Source: Omphiscola glabra (lineage: Eukaryota; Mollusca; Gastropoda; Lymnaeidae). Taken from it: DNA of 64,000 nt. Below are positions 1 through 11,231 of the stretch, one piece after another. Under the pieces are notes generated by a model that did no database searches, was not told the DNA's origin, and was given only the letters and a program-made list of their open reading frames with translations. Location: NCBI GenBank assembly GCA_964017045.1, contig OZ024808.1, positions 10,880,284 to 10,944,283 of the forward strand, read 5' to 3'. Numbering within the stretch: the first letter of the stretch is position 1; the number at the start of each line of letters is the position of its first letter. The position numbers and the translations under genes are program-made.

Positions 1-1048
1 CCGGGTAGGCAACTTTTGCAAAAATCAATTTGATATTAGCAATAATAACAGGGGATTTGCTTGGAGGATTTTTGACTTTTCTCAGATCCTTTTTCATTTG
101 CTTTTGAGTCTCACTTCGCTTTTCTGGGTCCGTTTCTCTCTTCAGATCAGCAATTTTATCTGTAATTAACTTGATCTTGACTTTCATCGCTCTCACCTCA
201 GGGGAATCCGATAAGTTATCAATGACTTTATGAAGCTCTGTGGCACGATTGTTCATGTTATCAAAAGAAAATGTACTTGATTTAATATCATTTTGTAGTA
301 TCTCATCCATTAAGCTCATATTCTCTTGTACCAATTTATTCAACACAGGCATATTGATTTTCTCCATGATTATATTTCTTGTTTCAATAGCGGCATCGAA
401 ATTGCTACACCTATAACGTCTGGGAATATGAGTGCTTATGATGTTGAACAGTTCAACAACACTTCTTTCCCTCTTTTCCGCATACTGGTTTCCTTTGTTG
501 TAAAATAGAATACAACGCCCATTACATTCAGCCAGAAGTTGTCCAAACTTATTGTTCTGACTCTCTGCTCTGCACCAATTAGAGAAACTGACATCTCTTC
601 CATTCAAGTCGAAACTGTCCCCGTGTGTCATTATAATAATTCCATGATCTAGTAAAAATGTGGGTACCAAATATTGCTTCAATATCTTTATACTCTCCTC
701 TTCCTCTCTTGTGAATGTGTCTCCATATCGTACTACAATTATAACTGCGTTAAAACCATTGGGACACAAGCTCATCCCTTGGCCTATCATTGACAATGCA
801 TCGTCGTCATCAGTGTCCATGAGTCCAGGGGTGTCTACTACATTGATGACAGAACTTGTTAACTCATTTTGGGAACATTCTAGGGATGATAATTTTGTTA
901 CAGACGATGAACTGTCCGATACCGGGAAAACGACACGACGTAAAATTGTATTTCCGGTGGAGCTTTTTCCATTTCCGGTTTTACCGAGAAGCACTATGTT
1001 TATCTCGTTATTACCAGGCACTCGTGTGGCTGAAGAACAACATGCCAT
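1..1048 (-). CDS. GIMAP/AIG1-type GTPase, partial (3' end beyond window)
   Basis: Reading the minus strand from an ATG at 1048 gives 349 uninterrupted codons that are still open at base 1, so the gene is intronless in its coding part and truncated only by the window edge. Residues 21-28 form the P-loop (G1) GKTGNGKS. The G3 box is DTPG within VVDTPGLMD, and the G4-like box is THGD within IIIMTHGDSFD. The helical, charged segment after the G domain is typical of GIMAP proteins, which are small GTPases tied to lymphocyte survival in vertebrates and expanded in molluscs. The protein clearly resembles the two plus-strand GIMAPs at 8.3 and 11.2 kb but is more divergent. Just before the ATG the minus strand reads a T-rich tract, then CCACCTAACAG, then AC-ATG, which looks like a 3' splice site and suggests a 5'UTR intron. 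Antisense open frames at 660-1125 are shadows of this gene. Confidence 0.93.
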   Translation of the reverse strand, partial: MACCSSATRVPGNNEINIVLLGKTGNGKSSTGNTILRRVVFPVSDSSSSVTKLSSLECSQNELTSSVINVVDTPGLMDTDDDDALSMIGQGMSLCPNGFNAVIIVVRYGDTFTREEEESIKILKQYLVPTFLLDHGIIIMTHGDSFDLNGRDVSFSNWCRAESQNNKFGQLLAECNGRCILFYNKGNQYAEKRERSVVELFNIISTHIPRRYRCSNFDAAIETRNIIMEKINMPVLNKLVQENMSLMDEILQNDIKSSTFSFDNMNNRATELHKVIDNLSDSPEVRAMKVKIKLITDKIADLKRETDPEKRSETQKQMKKDLRKVKNPPSKSPVIIANIKLIFAKVAYP

Positions 1049-1840
1049 GTCTGTTAGGTGGAAAAAAAACACGGTGTTTTAAACATGTATTAAAAGCCTC
1101 TCTTGTGTGTCGTTTTGCTACATAAATATAAACATTCAAATTTTATACCAATGTTAAAATGACGCAGAACAAGAAATCAGTCTGCTCTTACCTTTCTTTG
1201 TCACATTGATCCTTTAAAAAGAATTTTGACAATTTATCTGCCTTACAGTTTTGTTTTCAAAACTTTTAAGGTTTTTAATTTAACATTTAACATACATTAA
1301 CCCTCCTTGAAGACATCATGTTTTTAGTTAGCTACTAACATAATATCAATTATCAAGTGAAAAATGTGTTTCTTACTTGCTATGCCACCGAATTCAATCC
1401 ACTAGGTCAACATTACTTTTACTTTAAACTTATTCCTCTTAGTGACAACTCATCTATAAACACCAAACAAGTCCCTTCCCCAAGCGCTCCTGTAAAAAGA
1501 ATCAAAGTGGAATAAGGGGTTTTTCCGAAGAAAATAAAAAAACAACCTATTCAGTACTTTCAAATGATGCTTGGGATATTGACAGGTTACAGCCGTGTTG
1601 TAACATATGAATAAGGTCGTAGCGGTTCTAAAATTGTTATCTATGTCACCCTTGTATCGTTGTTGCTATTTAAAGAAATCTTTTTGTAACTCTAATATCA
1701 TAACTCGTTTAAAGCACCTAAAACCATTCTGTAGGACTTGCATGTCCTTAAGATTGTGAAAAGTGTCCATTATTTTCTGGACTCAGAGACCAATGACGGT
1801 GTTTAATGAACGATGCTGGCAATCACTGAGGTTTTTAGCA
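1049..1840. other. Intergenic, upstream of the minus-strand GIMAP
   Basis: AT-rich sequence. The first bases carry the acceptor-like tract (minus strand) next to the GIMAP start; a 5'UTR exon and promoter for that gene probably lie here or further right, but no exon boundary can be defined. Confidence 0.4.
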
Positions 1841-2160
1841 ACCATGGCACGGTCGACTCAACCATGACGCGGTAAACTCAACCATGGCACGGTCGACTCA
1901 ACCATGACGCGGTAAACTCAACCATGGCACGGTCGACTCAACCATGACGCGGTAAACTCAACCATGGCACGGTCGACTCAACCATGACGAGGTAAACTCA
2001 ACCATGGAACGGTCGACTCAACCATGACGCGGTAAACTCAACCATGGCACGGTCGACTCAACCATGACGAGGTAAACTCAACCATGACGCGGTAAACTCA
2101 ACCATGGCACGGTCAACTCAACCATGACGCGGTAAACTCAACCATGGCACAGTAGACTCA
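1841..2160. repeat. Minisatellite, 16 x 20 bp in a mostly alternating A/B pattern
   Basis: Sixteen 20-bp units in exact register. Two unit types alternate: A has CCATGGCACGGTCGACTCA and B has CCATGACGCGGTAAACTCA, giving a 40-bp higher period. The alternation slips once, where two B units are adjacent (2061-2100). Point variants such as gacga for gacgc are scattered in the array. No coding potential. Confidence 0.97.
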
Positions 2161-2239
2161 ATTAGTTGTAATGTAAAGTCTAATAACTTTAGTTTGTTGC
2201 ACAAACTATCTTCAATATTGTCAGCCATTTCATCTATAT

Positions 2240-2520
2240 GACTTATGCCAATCAGCACTGAGATTCTCACCAAATGTTGTGACTTATGCCAATCAGCACT
2301 GAGATTCTCACCAAATGTTGTGACTTATGCCAATCAGCACTGAGATTCTCACTAAATGTTGTGACGTATGCCAATCAGCACTGAGATTCTCACCAAATGT
2401 TGTGACTTATGCCAATCAGCACTGATATTCTCACCAAATGTTGTGACTTATGCCAATCAGAACTGAGATTCTCACCAAATGTTGTGACTTATGCCAATCA
2501 GCACTGAGATTCTCACTAAA
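2240..2520. repeat. Minisatellite, about 7 x 41 bp
   Basis: Units start at 2240, 2281, 2322, 2363, 2404, 2445 and 2486 with only one or two substitutions each (motif begins GACTTATGCCAATCAGCACT). The last unit decays after about 34 bp. It is unrelated to the 20-bp array 80 bp upstream. A 65-codon minus-strand frame through it is a by-product. Confidence 0.97.
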
Positions 2521-2704
2521 AGATGTTTGGACGAGTTCTTCGCCAAATTTATGGGACTTATCAGATGAAAGCAAAGCATTTGCCTCAAAGCAACTGAAAA
2601 TACATTGAGTTCTTGTCTGCCTAGTCAAGATGTGCCTTCTTCACATCTTGAGTCAGCATGGAAGGCCTTATTGCCTTTTTTGTATGTTAGTCCCATTGGA
2701 AACC

Positions 2705-2895
2705 CAGGGACGTCTTTTGGGTAGGGCAGGGGCGGGGAATTTGCCCCCCTCCCCCCCCCTAATCCTTATTTTGCAGGTTTTATTAACATTTTTATGTACT
2801 GTGGCGCCGCCAGTAATAAACAACTTAACAAGTCGACCAAGTTTTGGCTTTTGCCCCCCCCTCCAAAAAAAAAACCAACCCAAAATGCGCCCCGG
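2705..2895 (-). repeat. Dispersed repeat copy 1 (C-rich ends), partner at 35.4 kb
   Basis: The reverse complement matches 35380-35550: a run of G, then GCCAAAACTTGG, TTGTTTATTACT, AAAACC(A/T)GCAAA, a second G run and TACCCAAAA. The family is unclassified. Several overlapping short frames here are noise. Confidence 0.8.
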
Positions 2896-2899
2896 TTGC

Positions 2900-4690
2900 A
2901 TTTGCTTATTTGTTTGTGCTTGTATGAGTCCATACCTGTACGATATTTCAGACTGTACTTTCTAAATTTTTTACACTCTGTTTCCGTAATTTTTATTTTG
3001 AGCTTGATTTAATATTAATTTGAAAATTAAGTGATTAAATTTTGTTTTAATTAGCATGCAAATCTATGGATCATTACATAATAGATGTTGACCTGTATGA
3101 GGTGGGGATCATATTTTAGTAACACTTATATTACATTTAAAAAAAAATTAAATAAAAAAAACTAATGGATTTTTAATACATTTTTCATGAGGTATTAGAA
3201 GAAAGAATTACACATAATTTCAACGTGATTTGTATTAAGCTGAGCTTAGTCTGAAACGTAATGGGATACACCTTCTAATTCTGACATTTGCTACATTTAC
3301 ATCTGAAATAGAAATATGTCACAATGTAAAACACGAAACACCTTTCTACAGGCATGGCAGAGTGTTTGGATTCAAGTATTTCCTAAATGCGTCTAACACT
3401 TTACAGTACACGTATGCCGATGAAAACGTTTTGCAAGATGCATTTGACATTTTGGACGGGCAGCGGAAGCTTACAGGATCTTTATATCTATGAGAATTTC
3501 ATGTGATTTATAACTGACAGCAAATTTGTCAGCGTAAAAATAAATTACACCCATACATGTCCAAGTCTTAAATGTGAATATCGTTATTCATAGCCATTGT
3601 GATATTTGAATTTCAAATAAACTATTTTATTTACCGTTAAATAAAAATACAAGCGTTGTCCATTTATAATTTTCGTCTACTTTTAAAATAAAAATGAGAT
3701 AGAAATTCAAGATTGCGCGTTGGCTGCATTTTGAGCGATACTTATCTAAATTCCTATTAATGGAAATGAACTCAGAATCGTTGCATAAAATGTTGGCTGC
3801 ATTTCTTCGCTTCCTTGTCGCTTTAAAGATGTGGTATATACTAAACAAATTCATGCCCTAAAAACTATTGATGAACGTTTCATGCTTAATTTCTTACAAG
3901 AAGTTGCTCCCCTCTAGTGAAGTGCTTGGAAGACGTTTAGATTTATTAGCGCTTGAAACAGTTTGTAGCATTAAGTTAACATTTTAACATCCCGTGTAAT
4001 ATCATTTTGTGCGCCTATTTCCCCAACACTACCCATCTGAAGAATGTACAACTATTTCATTACATTTCAATATAATTTAAATACAACAAATCTTGCCACG
4101 TTGGCCTGAGACGGCTATTATGCACCGGTGAACATGAAATATTTACCCTCCGCGCCCGTGGTACCTCTAGGATACTATTTTGCACTTTCTGGTGTAACAT
4201 GTCATCGTTTGTCTCCAAACCAGCCTCTTTCAAATCCTCACAGTTATGATTTTTAAAAAACATATTTATTCAAACACGTATCACGTGTCGTCTTGATCTC
4301 AATTCATTACATTAGAAATTAGCCATCCAATATGAATTAACATTAATTTCTGTACTTGTTAGGCTTCACAAATTGTATTGAATTTATTCGTCAGCATATG
4401 AATATATGTATATTTTAAAGAATTAAACATCGTTTTTATGAATTTTACTAATGCAACAATTTTTATTAATACGTTGCTTAATAATCTACAAGATATAAAA
4501 ACATCATTTTTTTTATATATGAGATCAATGTACCTACTTTAAAAAATCAAACCTCAATTTGCACGGAGTCAATATTTTCGCGGGACTACGTAAAATTGTA
4601 TAACTTGTATGAATGGATTATACTTGTATGGTTCGGTAATGACCAGTTAACAAAACGTGGGTGCACTTACTTTTACATAACTATACCCAT
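2900..4690. other. AT-rich intergenic stretch, no gene seen
   Basis: Only short frames broken by stops, with no recognisable protein motif. Nothing can be supported. Confidence 0.5.
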
Positions 4691-4699
4691 GGTTATCAA

Positions 4700-5180
4700 A
4701 ACCCTACTGCTCGTCTTGTCCCACGGGTGGCCAAACCCACTGCTTGTCTTGTCCAATTGCTGGCCTAGTCCTACTGCTCGTCTCGTCCCACTGCACGTTT
4801 GTCCTACTGTACGTCTTGTCCCACTGCTGGCCTCGTCCCACTGCTCGTCTTGTCCCACTGCTCGTCTTGCGCCACTGCTCGTCTTGTCCTACTGCTCGTC
4901 TTGCGCCACTGCTCGTCTTGTCCCACTGCTGGCCTAGTCCCACTGCTCGTCTCGTCCCACTGCACGTCTTATTCCACTTATCGTCTTCTCCCATTGCTCG
5001 TCTTGTCCCACTACTCATCTTGTCCCACTGCTTATCTTGTCCCACTGCTCGTCTTGTCCCACTGCCTGTCTCATCCCACTGCTCGTCTTGTCCCACTGCT
5101 CGTCTTGTCCCACTGCTCATCTTGACCCACTGCTCGTCTCGTCCCACTGCTCATCTTGTCCCACTGCTCGTATTGTCACA
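4700..5180. repeat. Minisatellite, about 27 x 17 bp
   Basis: The unit is CTCGTCTTGTCCCACTG with variants such as ctggcct and cttgcgc. Because 17 is not a multiple of three and the unit contains no stop in several frames, long frames open on both strands (for example 4704-5147 minus and 4744-5208 plus) with a 17-residue period. These are products of the repeat, not genes. Confidence 0.96.
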
Positions 5181-5214
5181 TGCGTATTGTAACATATATC
5201 AAATATAGGGAAAG

Positions 5215-5460
5215 GCGTAGATAAGAGATATATGTGCTGTATAGCAGGGTTTCTTTCCCATCAAGATAAGCAAGCGCGGTCAACCATTCAAAACAATTCC
5301 TGGGCCTTGCGAAGGTGGCAAATATATTTGTTTCCCTTATTTAAAAAAAACAGTTTATCAATGAAATGGCATCCACAAATTAATATTTTTAAATAAAATA
5401 ATAACAAAGCTTTACCACTTGGTAACAAATCAAAATAAAAGTTTTGTTCAATTAACAGAA
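5215..5460. other. AT-rich flank
   Basis: No feature is recognised. Confidence 0.4.
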
Positions 5461-5535
5461 TTTCGGTCGAAACCGAAGCCAAAACCTAAAAGGAAAAAGA
5501 CATTCGGTCGAAACCAAAACCGAAATGTTTTGATA
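5461..5535. repeat. CCGAAA-rich motif block, copy 1
   Basis: Contains repeated TTCGGTCGAAACCGAA-like words. A related and longer CCGAAA-rich block lies at 6740-6905. Two such blocks about 1.3 kb apart could be the ends of a degraded mobile element, but no terminal repeat or target duplication could be defined. Confidence 0.4.
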
Positions 5536-6739
5536 TTTTGAAATTCGTTCACGCATACAATCTGTAAACATTGAAAAATGATGGGAGAAGTATCAATATT
5601 TACATTCTTTTTATAAAAATGAGATAATCGTGAATATTAATAAATAACCATCCAATGAATACTTTGGCTTGTACCACCTTAATTTAAAAGTAATTTAAAT
5701 TCTTTAAAAAATGTTGTTTTTAAAAGTAGTATGGTAAGAGAAAATTTGTACGTTTGGGGGTGGGGAACAATTCATGCAAAATAGACCTTTGGGTGCCCTT
5801 TGCTTTTACAATATAGTTACAACCTAGAGCATATACTTACAGTAATTATTGTGGCTCCAATAGAGCCAATTATCACCCAATTTTCAGTTGTTAAGGCTAT
5901 AAAAATATCCCAACAATATATGTCGGTTATCGTCATACTAATGCTTTGTGTTGTCATAAATAGCTGGCAAGATGTCGCTGTATTGATATTTAGCTTAGTA
6001 ACAACACACGAGTCTTCTCGTGCTGGTGAACGTAATTATTTCGTTTGGCGACCAAGCTCCCCCACTCTTTTTTAACAGGGACTCATAAATTGTTTTTCTG
6101 ACAGGTATCGACATAGAATAAGAAAAGACATCTCAATTGGTCGCCAAAATCATAAAGGTAAACCGGTCTGCAGTATGCTTACTGTATACTTATTATACGG
6201 ACCCGTGATACATATGAACACGCGTGATTTTTTCGTCAATAATAAATTTTTATGAGAATGATAATGATGAACTTCAAGAAATGAACCAATTAAAAATGCT
6301 TAAGTTGCCTAATTTTTTTTCGTCATAAAACAAAAATAATAATGTAAATTTTCCTTAGGATTATTCAATATTATTCACTTTTGCCTACGACAACATTTAT
6401 GAGCATGCTAAAGATCAATCAAATTGAATATCACAAATAAATGAATTGAATAAAACTAGCCTTCCAAATTGTGTTTTTGAAAAAATTAAAACAAAAAATA
6501 AATGATATAAATATTACATCCAATTCGTTTTTCTTCCACAAAACTGGTTGACATTTGCCTAGGCCTAATTGAAATTTATTTTTTTTAATAAAGGACACGT
6601 AGGTCATCTCATACAGCAGTGGGCAGTTTTGTTTTCGCAGAGTATTATTCATCTAACATACGATGACAGCTAGACGTCGAGCAATAATGAAGATTGGATT
6701 GCCGGCCTAGAGAAAGACAGACCGTCTGACTTCTGGTAG
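5536..6739. other. AT-rich spacer between CCGAAA-rich blocks
   Basis: Short frames only (for example 5800-6075 plus and 6431-6652 minus), without known motifs. Confidence 0.4.
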
Positions 6740-6905
6740 AGGACCGAAAACCTCATCGGCTTGCCGAAAGTCTCAATCACTTGAAAACGAAACCGAAATT
6801 AAACTGAAAGTTAAATTTCTGTTTCCGACGAAACCGAAACAAGGCCGAAAGTGATCAAATTGCAACTTTCGGCGCCGAAAACGAAGCCGAACTTCGGTCG
6901 GTCTC
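6740..6905. repeat. CCGAAA-rich motif block, copy 2
   Basis: Dense in GACCGAAAACC, GAAACCGAAA, GGCGCCGAAAACGAAGCCGA and TTCGGTCGG words. It resembles 5461-5535 and abuts the dispersed repeat at 6908. Confidence 0.45.
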
Positions 6906-6907
6906 CA

Positions 6908-7208
6908 GCGTGAACTTCCCATCTACTAAAGTTACCTGACAAAACATGAACTCAAGTAACGCACATCTAAGAATCCCATTTTTAGCTTCACCCCTTTCAC
7001 CCCCTCATGATACGTCACTGCACACTTTTTATTTCACGCCCATCAACTTTGTTAATATTCTGATGTCCCAACCACTTTTAAACTGAATATTTTTAACACC
7101 ATACTTAAATTGCGTATTGAGACGATTTCATTTTCAAAAAGAAAAGAAAATATTACGCACCAAAAGCAGCTGCGTTTATTTTAAAAAATCATTTAGAGTA
7201 GTTATCGG
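6908..7208 (-). repeat. Dispersed repeat, inverted partner at 34.85 kb
   Basis: The reverse complement aligns over its whole length with 34853-35140. Shared blocks include GATAACTAC, GCGTAATATTTTCTTTTC, AAAGTGGTTGGGACA, GCAGTGACGTATC and TGCGTTACTTGAGTTCATG. Unclassified, and no coding frame is conserved. Confidence 0.88.
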
Positions 7209-8345
7209 GAATTGTATTTTGAGAGCTATCTGGAAATGGAAGCAGTCACACCACAAGCAAAGTATATATAAGAGATATATTAAAAATGGAAAAGAACCTG
7301 ATTATATTCATGTGTTTAATTGATGTCAGTGTAAGTACCTTCCAGTTAATTTTCGGCTTACCTCTTAAAAGACTCAATATTTTGTGGACAAAAATGTTGA
7401 CAATAAACGACGCAAACTGTATGTTATCAGGGACAAGTTTGTAAGGAGTTATTTTTAGATCGATGGGATTTGTATGACTATAAATGTCTTTGTCGCTTTC
7501 AAAAGATTCGTTTACTTCGAACTGAAGGCAACAGCCGCGTGGTGTGTCTCTAAAGCCTTTAGCAGGAAGGTAGGTTAACTTAAGGTTTTTGATAAATACA
7601 AAATGTTTAGATGTGCCTAAAAAAACGTGTTCCATAAAGTAGTGAATTATATGTAACAATGCATTATGTGTCCTAACATTATAACCCACTAACTTAAGAT
7701 TACAGTGACATACATACTGATTAATAAGGATAAATAACTAAGCTGGTATTAATGAGTTGTTATAAAAAAATTAATACGAAATTATAAGACAATTCATGTT
7801 TTACTTTGAGCATAAAAAATACCTTAATAAACATCTATTTACTTGCATAAAAATTGTGCTTCTCTTTTCAGCGGGGTTGTTAAATGTAATTAAACACAAT
7901 AAACGCAGACATTTAAAACTTTGGTGAGCACGCATAAATATCAAACTTAATGAATTCACTAAATCACACATTTGCATGAATAGATGCAGACGTTTATAAT
8001 TTCAAAAATACGACAAGAGGGTCAATTTTGTTATTAATTTATATTTTTCTAAAATTTTAAGATAAGATATTGGGGTGGGGGGAGAAGATAACAATAATTT
8101 GGTTCATTGTCAAATGAAAAAGTTAGAATTAGATAACTCATGTATTTTTAATAAGCTAAAGCTGGAATATTAAACACAGTGACATATTCAACTATTTTGT
8201 TCTTTATATCACTATTCGATTCTTCATATCCCACTAAGGTTCACATTTTGCTGCTAGTACATTGCGTGCATTAGCATAAATATTAATATAATGTACTGTT
8301 TAAATTCACTATTAGAATGCTTCCTACAATCTCATTAAGGTACGA
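7209..8345. other. AT-rich region upstream of the second GIMAP
   Basis: No gene is recognised; the 147-codon minus frame at 7246-7689 has no motif and low-complexity composition. The last 40 bases (cttcctacaatctcattaag, then GTACGA-ATG) may hold a weak 3' splice site for a 5'UTR intron of the following GIMAP gene. Confidence 0.4.
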
Positions 8346-9575
8346 ATGGCGTCCCCATGTCCCACTTCTGAGTGCAAAGAAATCAGTCTACTTTTACTTG
8401 GCAAAACTGGACACGGTAAAAGTGCTACAGGAAATACTATTTTAGGGAGAACAGCATTCAAAAAATCGGACAGCGCCATTTCAACGACATTCACGGCAGC
8501 ATTGAATAGTTCAGACAGGAAAGATGGCACACGAATTAGAGTTGTTGATACACCTGGTGTTATGGACACAGACAAAAAAAATAACCATATACTTCCCAAA
8601 GTTTGCGAAGCAATGAGTTTGTGTCCAAAAGGATTTAATGCACTGATTTTTGTTGTAAAATTTGGAATCAGATACACGAAAGAGGAAAAAGAAAGTTTGG
8701 AAATTTTGAAAGAATATTTTGGATCAAGGTTCCTTAAAGATTATGGTGTTATCGTCATGACCCAAGGTGATAATTTTGACGTCAATCACCAAAAGGATAA
8801 AATAACATTCAAAGATTGGCTGGAGAGACCGGATAAAAAAGATCAAGATGAATCCTTTGCCAAACTTCTCCAAGAATGCAACAACAGGTGTGTCTTGTTC
8901 TACAATGTTGGAAGAATGTACGAGGATAAAAGAAAAGATTGTGTAGCTGAACTTCTAAACCTTATACAAGCTGAGATACCCACTCCTTATATAAGTGAAC
9001 ATATTGAGCTAGCCAAAGTTATGAGGGACAAAGTAATACTAAAACTAGGCACACCTATGCAACACGCGTCAATACAAAATAAACTGAGTCTACTTATTGA
9101 TCAGATTCACAGAGACATAAAAAACAACACATTCTCATATGAAGTTATGCTGAAAAATCTCGATGAACTTGAAAGAGAAGTTGATAGTGTGAAAGGAGAA
9201 TTCAAAACGCTCTCCGATTTCGAATCTTTGAAAGAAAGTGTAGCATCTGTAAGAAAAAAATTACAACGCATTTTTTCGCTTGAAGAAAGAGAGAAACAAA
9301 ATGCTGAACAAGAGCAAGTCTTAAAGGATCTGGAAACTTTGAAGGAAGCCCCTGATAAGATCTTAGTTCATTTAGCAAGAGCTTTTCATCTTTATGCAAA
9401 AGTTATAAGACCGATTGGCCTTATTATGAAATTAGGAATAAAAAGTGATTTTTTTGAAGAATTAGAAACTATATCACAACTGATGTTTATCGAATCAATC
9501 TTTGAATTTCAAAAAGCTGTCAAAGAATTTGAGGAGGCCCACGAACGTCATGCAAAGTTACCTAAAAATGTGTAA
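8346..9575 (+). CDS. GIMAP/AIG1-type GTPase
   Basis: Intronless 409-residue frame with a complete AIG1-type G domain. G1 (P-loop) GKTGHGKS is at residues 19-26, followed by ATGNTIL. G3 DTPG is at 68-71. The GIMAP conserved segment RYTKEE is near 109-114, the G4-like TQGD at 139-142, and RCVLFYN follows near 173-180. From about residue 220 to the end it is helical, rich in E, K and L, and likely coiled coil (LDELEREVDSVKGEF, LEEREKQNAEQEQVLKDLE), as in GIMAPs that oligomerise on membranes. A mildly hydrophobic patch lies near 345-365, but no C-terminal transmembrane segment is clear. The ATG at 8346 fits because it leaves 18 residues before the P-loop, like its tandem paralogue at 11.2 kb. Family biology: nucleotide-dependent scaffold GTPases in immune and apoptosis control; the exact role here is unknown. 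Confidence 0.96.
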   Translation: MASPCPTSECKEISLLLLGKTGHGKSATGNTILGRTAFKKSDSAISTTFTAALNSSDRKDGTRIRVVDTPGVMDTDKKNNHILPKVCEAMSLCPKGFNALIFVVKFGIRYTKEEKESLEILKEYFGSRFLKDYGVIVMTQGDNFDVNHQKDKITFKDWLERPDKKDQDESFAKLLQECNNRCVLFYNVGRMYEDKRKDCVAELLNLIQAEIPTPYISEHIELAKVMRDKVILKLGTPMQHASIQNKLSLLIDQIHRDIKNNTFSYEVMLKNLDELEREVDSVKGEFKTLSDFESLKESVASVRKKLQRIFSLEEREKQNAEQEQVLKDLETLKEAPDKILVHLARAFHLYAKVIRPIGLIMKLGIKSDFFEELETISQLMFIESIFEFQKAVKEFEEAHERHAKLPKNV

Positions 9576-11203
9576 TTGACCGTAAAATAGTCAAGGAGTG
9601 TGGTCAATATTTGTTTAATTAAAAATTGTATAGATTCACTGAACATAATGAAACATATTTAAATGGAATGTAGGTTTTTTTTCAAGTTTTACATTTTACA
9701 CACTTAATTGTCATGTTTACAAATCTAAAACTTTTCCCCATTAACTTTAAAAAAATATTTTGAGTTGACATATTTTTTTTTCCTAATAAGCTAATCAATT
9801 TAAACTATTTATTTTAAAATTCATAATTAAAGATTTATTCAAACTGTGCTAAGTGATAAAATTGTCAGCATTTGTGTTCCAGCAAACTCAGCTGATAAAA
9901 TAAATATGTATACTTTTCTTATTATTTTACTAACTATTATTTAACCATACATGGAATATATTTATGTTTGCTACTCTGTCCATGTTGACACATTTTAGTT
10001 ATTTTATCCCCATTTAACACATTCTAAAGAGATTAATTCTTCTTATAAATAATAGTTGAATTTTTTTTTTTTTAAATTGGTAGCAAATTCAAATATTTCT
10101 TAACATCTTTGCAGCTGCCCTGTAATAGTTCTTAGTTAAATATCTAAGAAAATAAGTTAATAATTATAGGACATTTAGCTATTAACATATTCGAAAAGAT
10201 ATATTTTCTTTTTGTCTAGAAAAAGGTGATTACCACAATTGTATTGCTAAGCATTACGCTTCATTTTTAAACGATGACACCTTAAAATCGTGCATGGGAA
10301 ATGGAACACACGAAGTACAAATTTAGCTCATCTATGTTGCAAGGACTATTGGACCGACCATCAGTCTAGAGAAACAATGTCACGGAGCATGAAACTAATT
10401 CCTTTAAAGACATAAAGGCATTGGCGATACAAACACGCAGTAGCAGAGACATTTAAATACTTTAGTTTTATATATGTAACTTTCTTGTTAAAACAAAATA
10501 AAAACTTAAACCTTACAGAAAGACAAAAGTTTGCGTCTGCCAATCATTTCAACAGAGGACACGCTTCTCTGACAGGGAATGTGGTCTAAGCATGACATCA
10601 ACCAGTGGACACGCAAGAGATTTATTCCCAGACGTACGCAGCGCATCTCGCGCATTCAATTACAGGACAGTTTTCCGACATAGTGGATACAGGAAAGCAT
10701 TCAAATTATCTGGCGAAGATGTGGGTTTTTAAAAAGGGCGGGTGAAACTGCACAACAAGAAAGCTTTTCAATCAAAAGAGTCTCTCTAGTTTAAACGAAA
10801 TTCAATGAATTTTTGTTATAAACTAAAGTTCAAACTTTAATTTAACATTGTTTAATGATCACGTCTTATTAGCAAATACAATTTCATTTAGCGCAGTTGT
10901 TAAGCTTACTTTATTGAATTCATTACTTTTTTACGAAAGAAAAAAAAATATTTCTTATTTACTTTTCAATCTATAATAAAGTTTCATAGTTGAAAGAATA
11001 TTTTAAATGAATTGAACAAATTGTATTTATTAAGGGTTCTCGGTAATATGAAAATACTGGTTCTCACTAACACAATAAGTATCAATGTAGGTAAATGAAA
11101 GGATTGCCCATGCAGGTGTAAAGAATTGTTAACACCGAATCGTAATTAACTTATTAAAAACTTACACTTGAAATTGATTTAAAAATTAAAAAAATAAGTG
11201 AAC
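9576..11203. other. Intergenic spacer between tandem GIMAP genes
   Basis: AT-rich; it should contain the 3'UTR of the gene on the left (an AATAAA-containing stretch occurs near 9895) and the promoter and 5'UTR of the gene on the right. No other gene can be supported. Confidence 0.45.
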
Positions 11204-11231
11204 AATGCTAAATTTCTTTCTGACTCTAGCA

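Noticed and set aside
660..1125. Plus-strand frames of 140 and 89 codons
   Set aside because: They are antisense shadows of the minus-strand GIMAP gene; similar antisense frames lie opposite the other two GIMAPs (8324-8677 and 11186-11557).
1841..2526. CRISPR array
   Set aside because: Units are contiguous tandem repeats with no unique spacers, and the DNA is from an animal nucleus.
4704..5208. 147- and 154-codon frames on opposite strands
   Set aside because: Both are translations of the 17-bp minisatellite.
7246..7689. 147-codon minus-strand frame
   Set aside because: No recognisable domain, AT-driven composition and no splice or repeat context; treated as chance.
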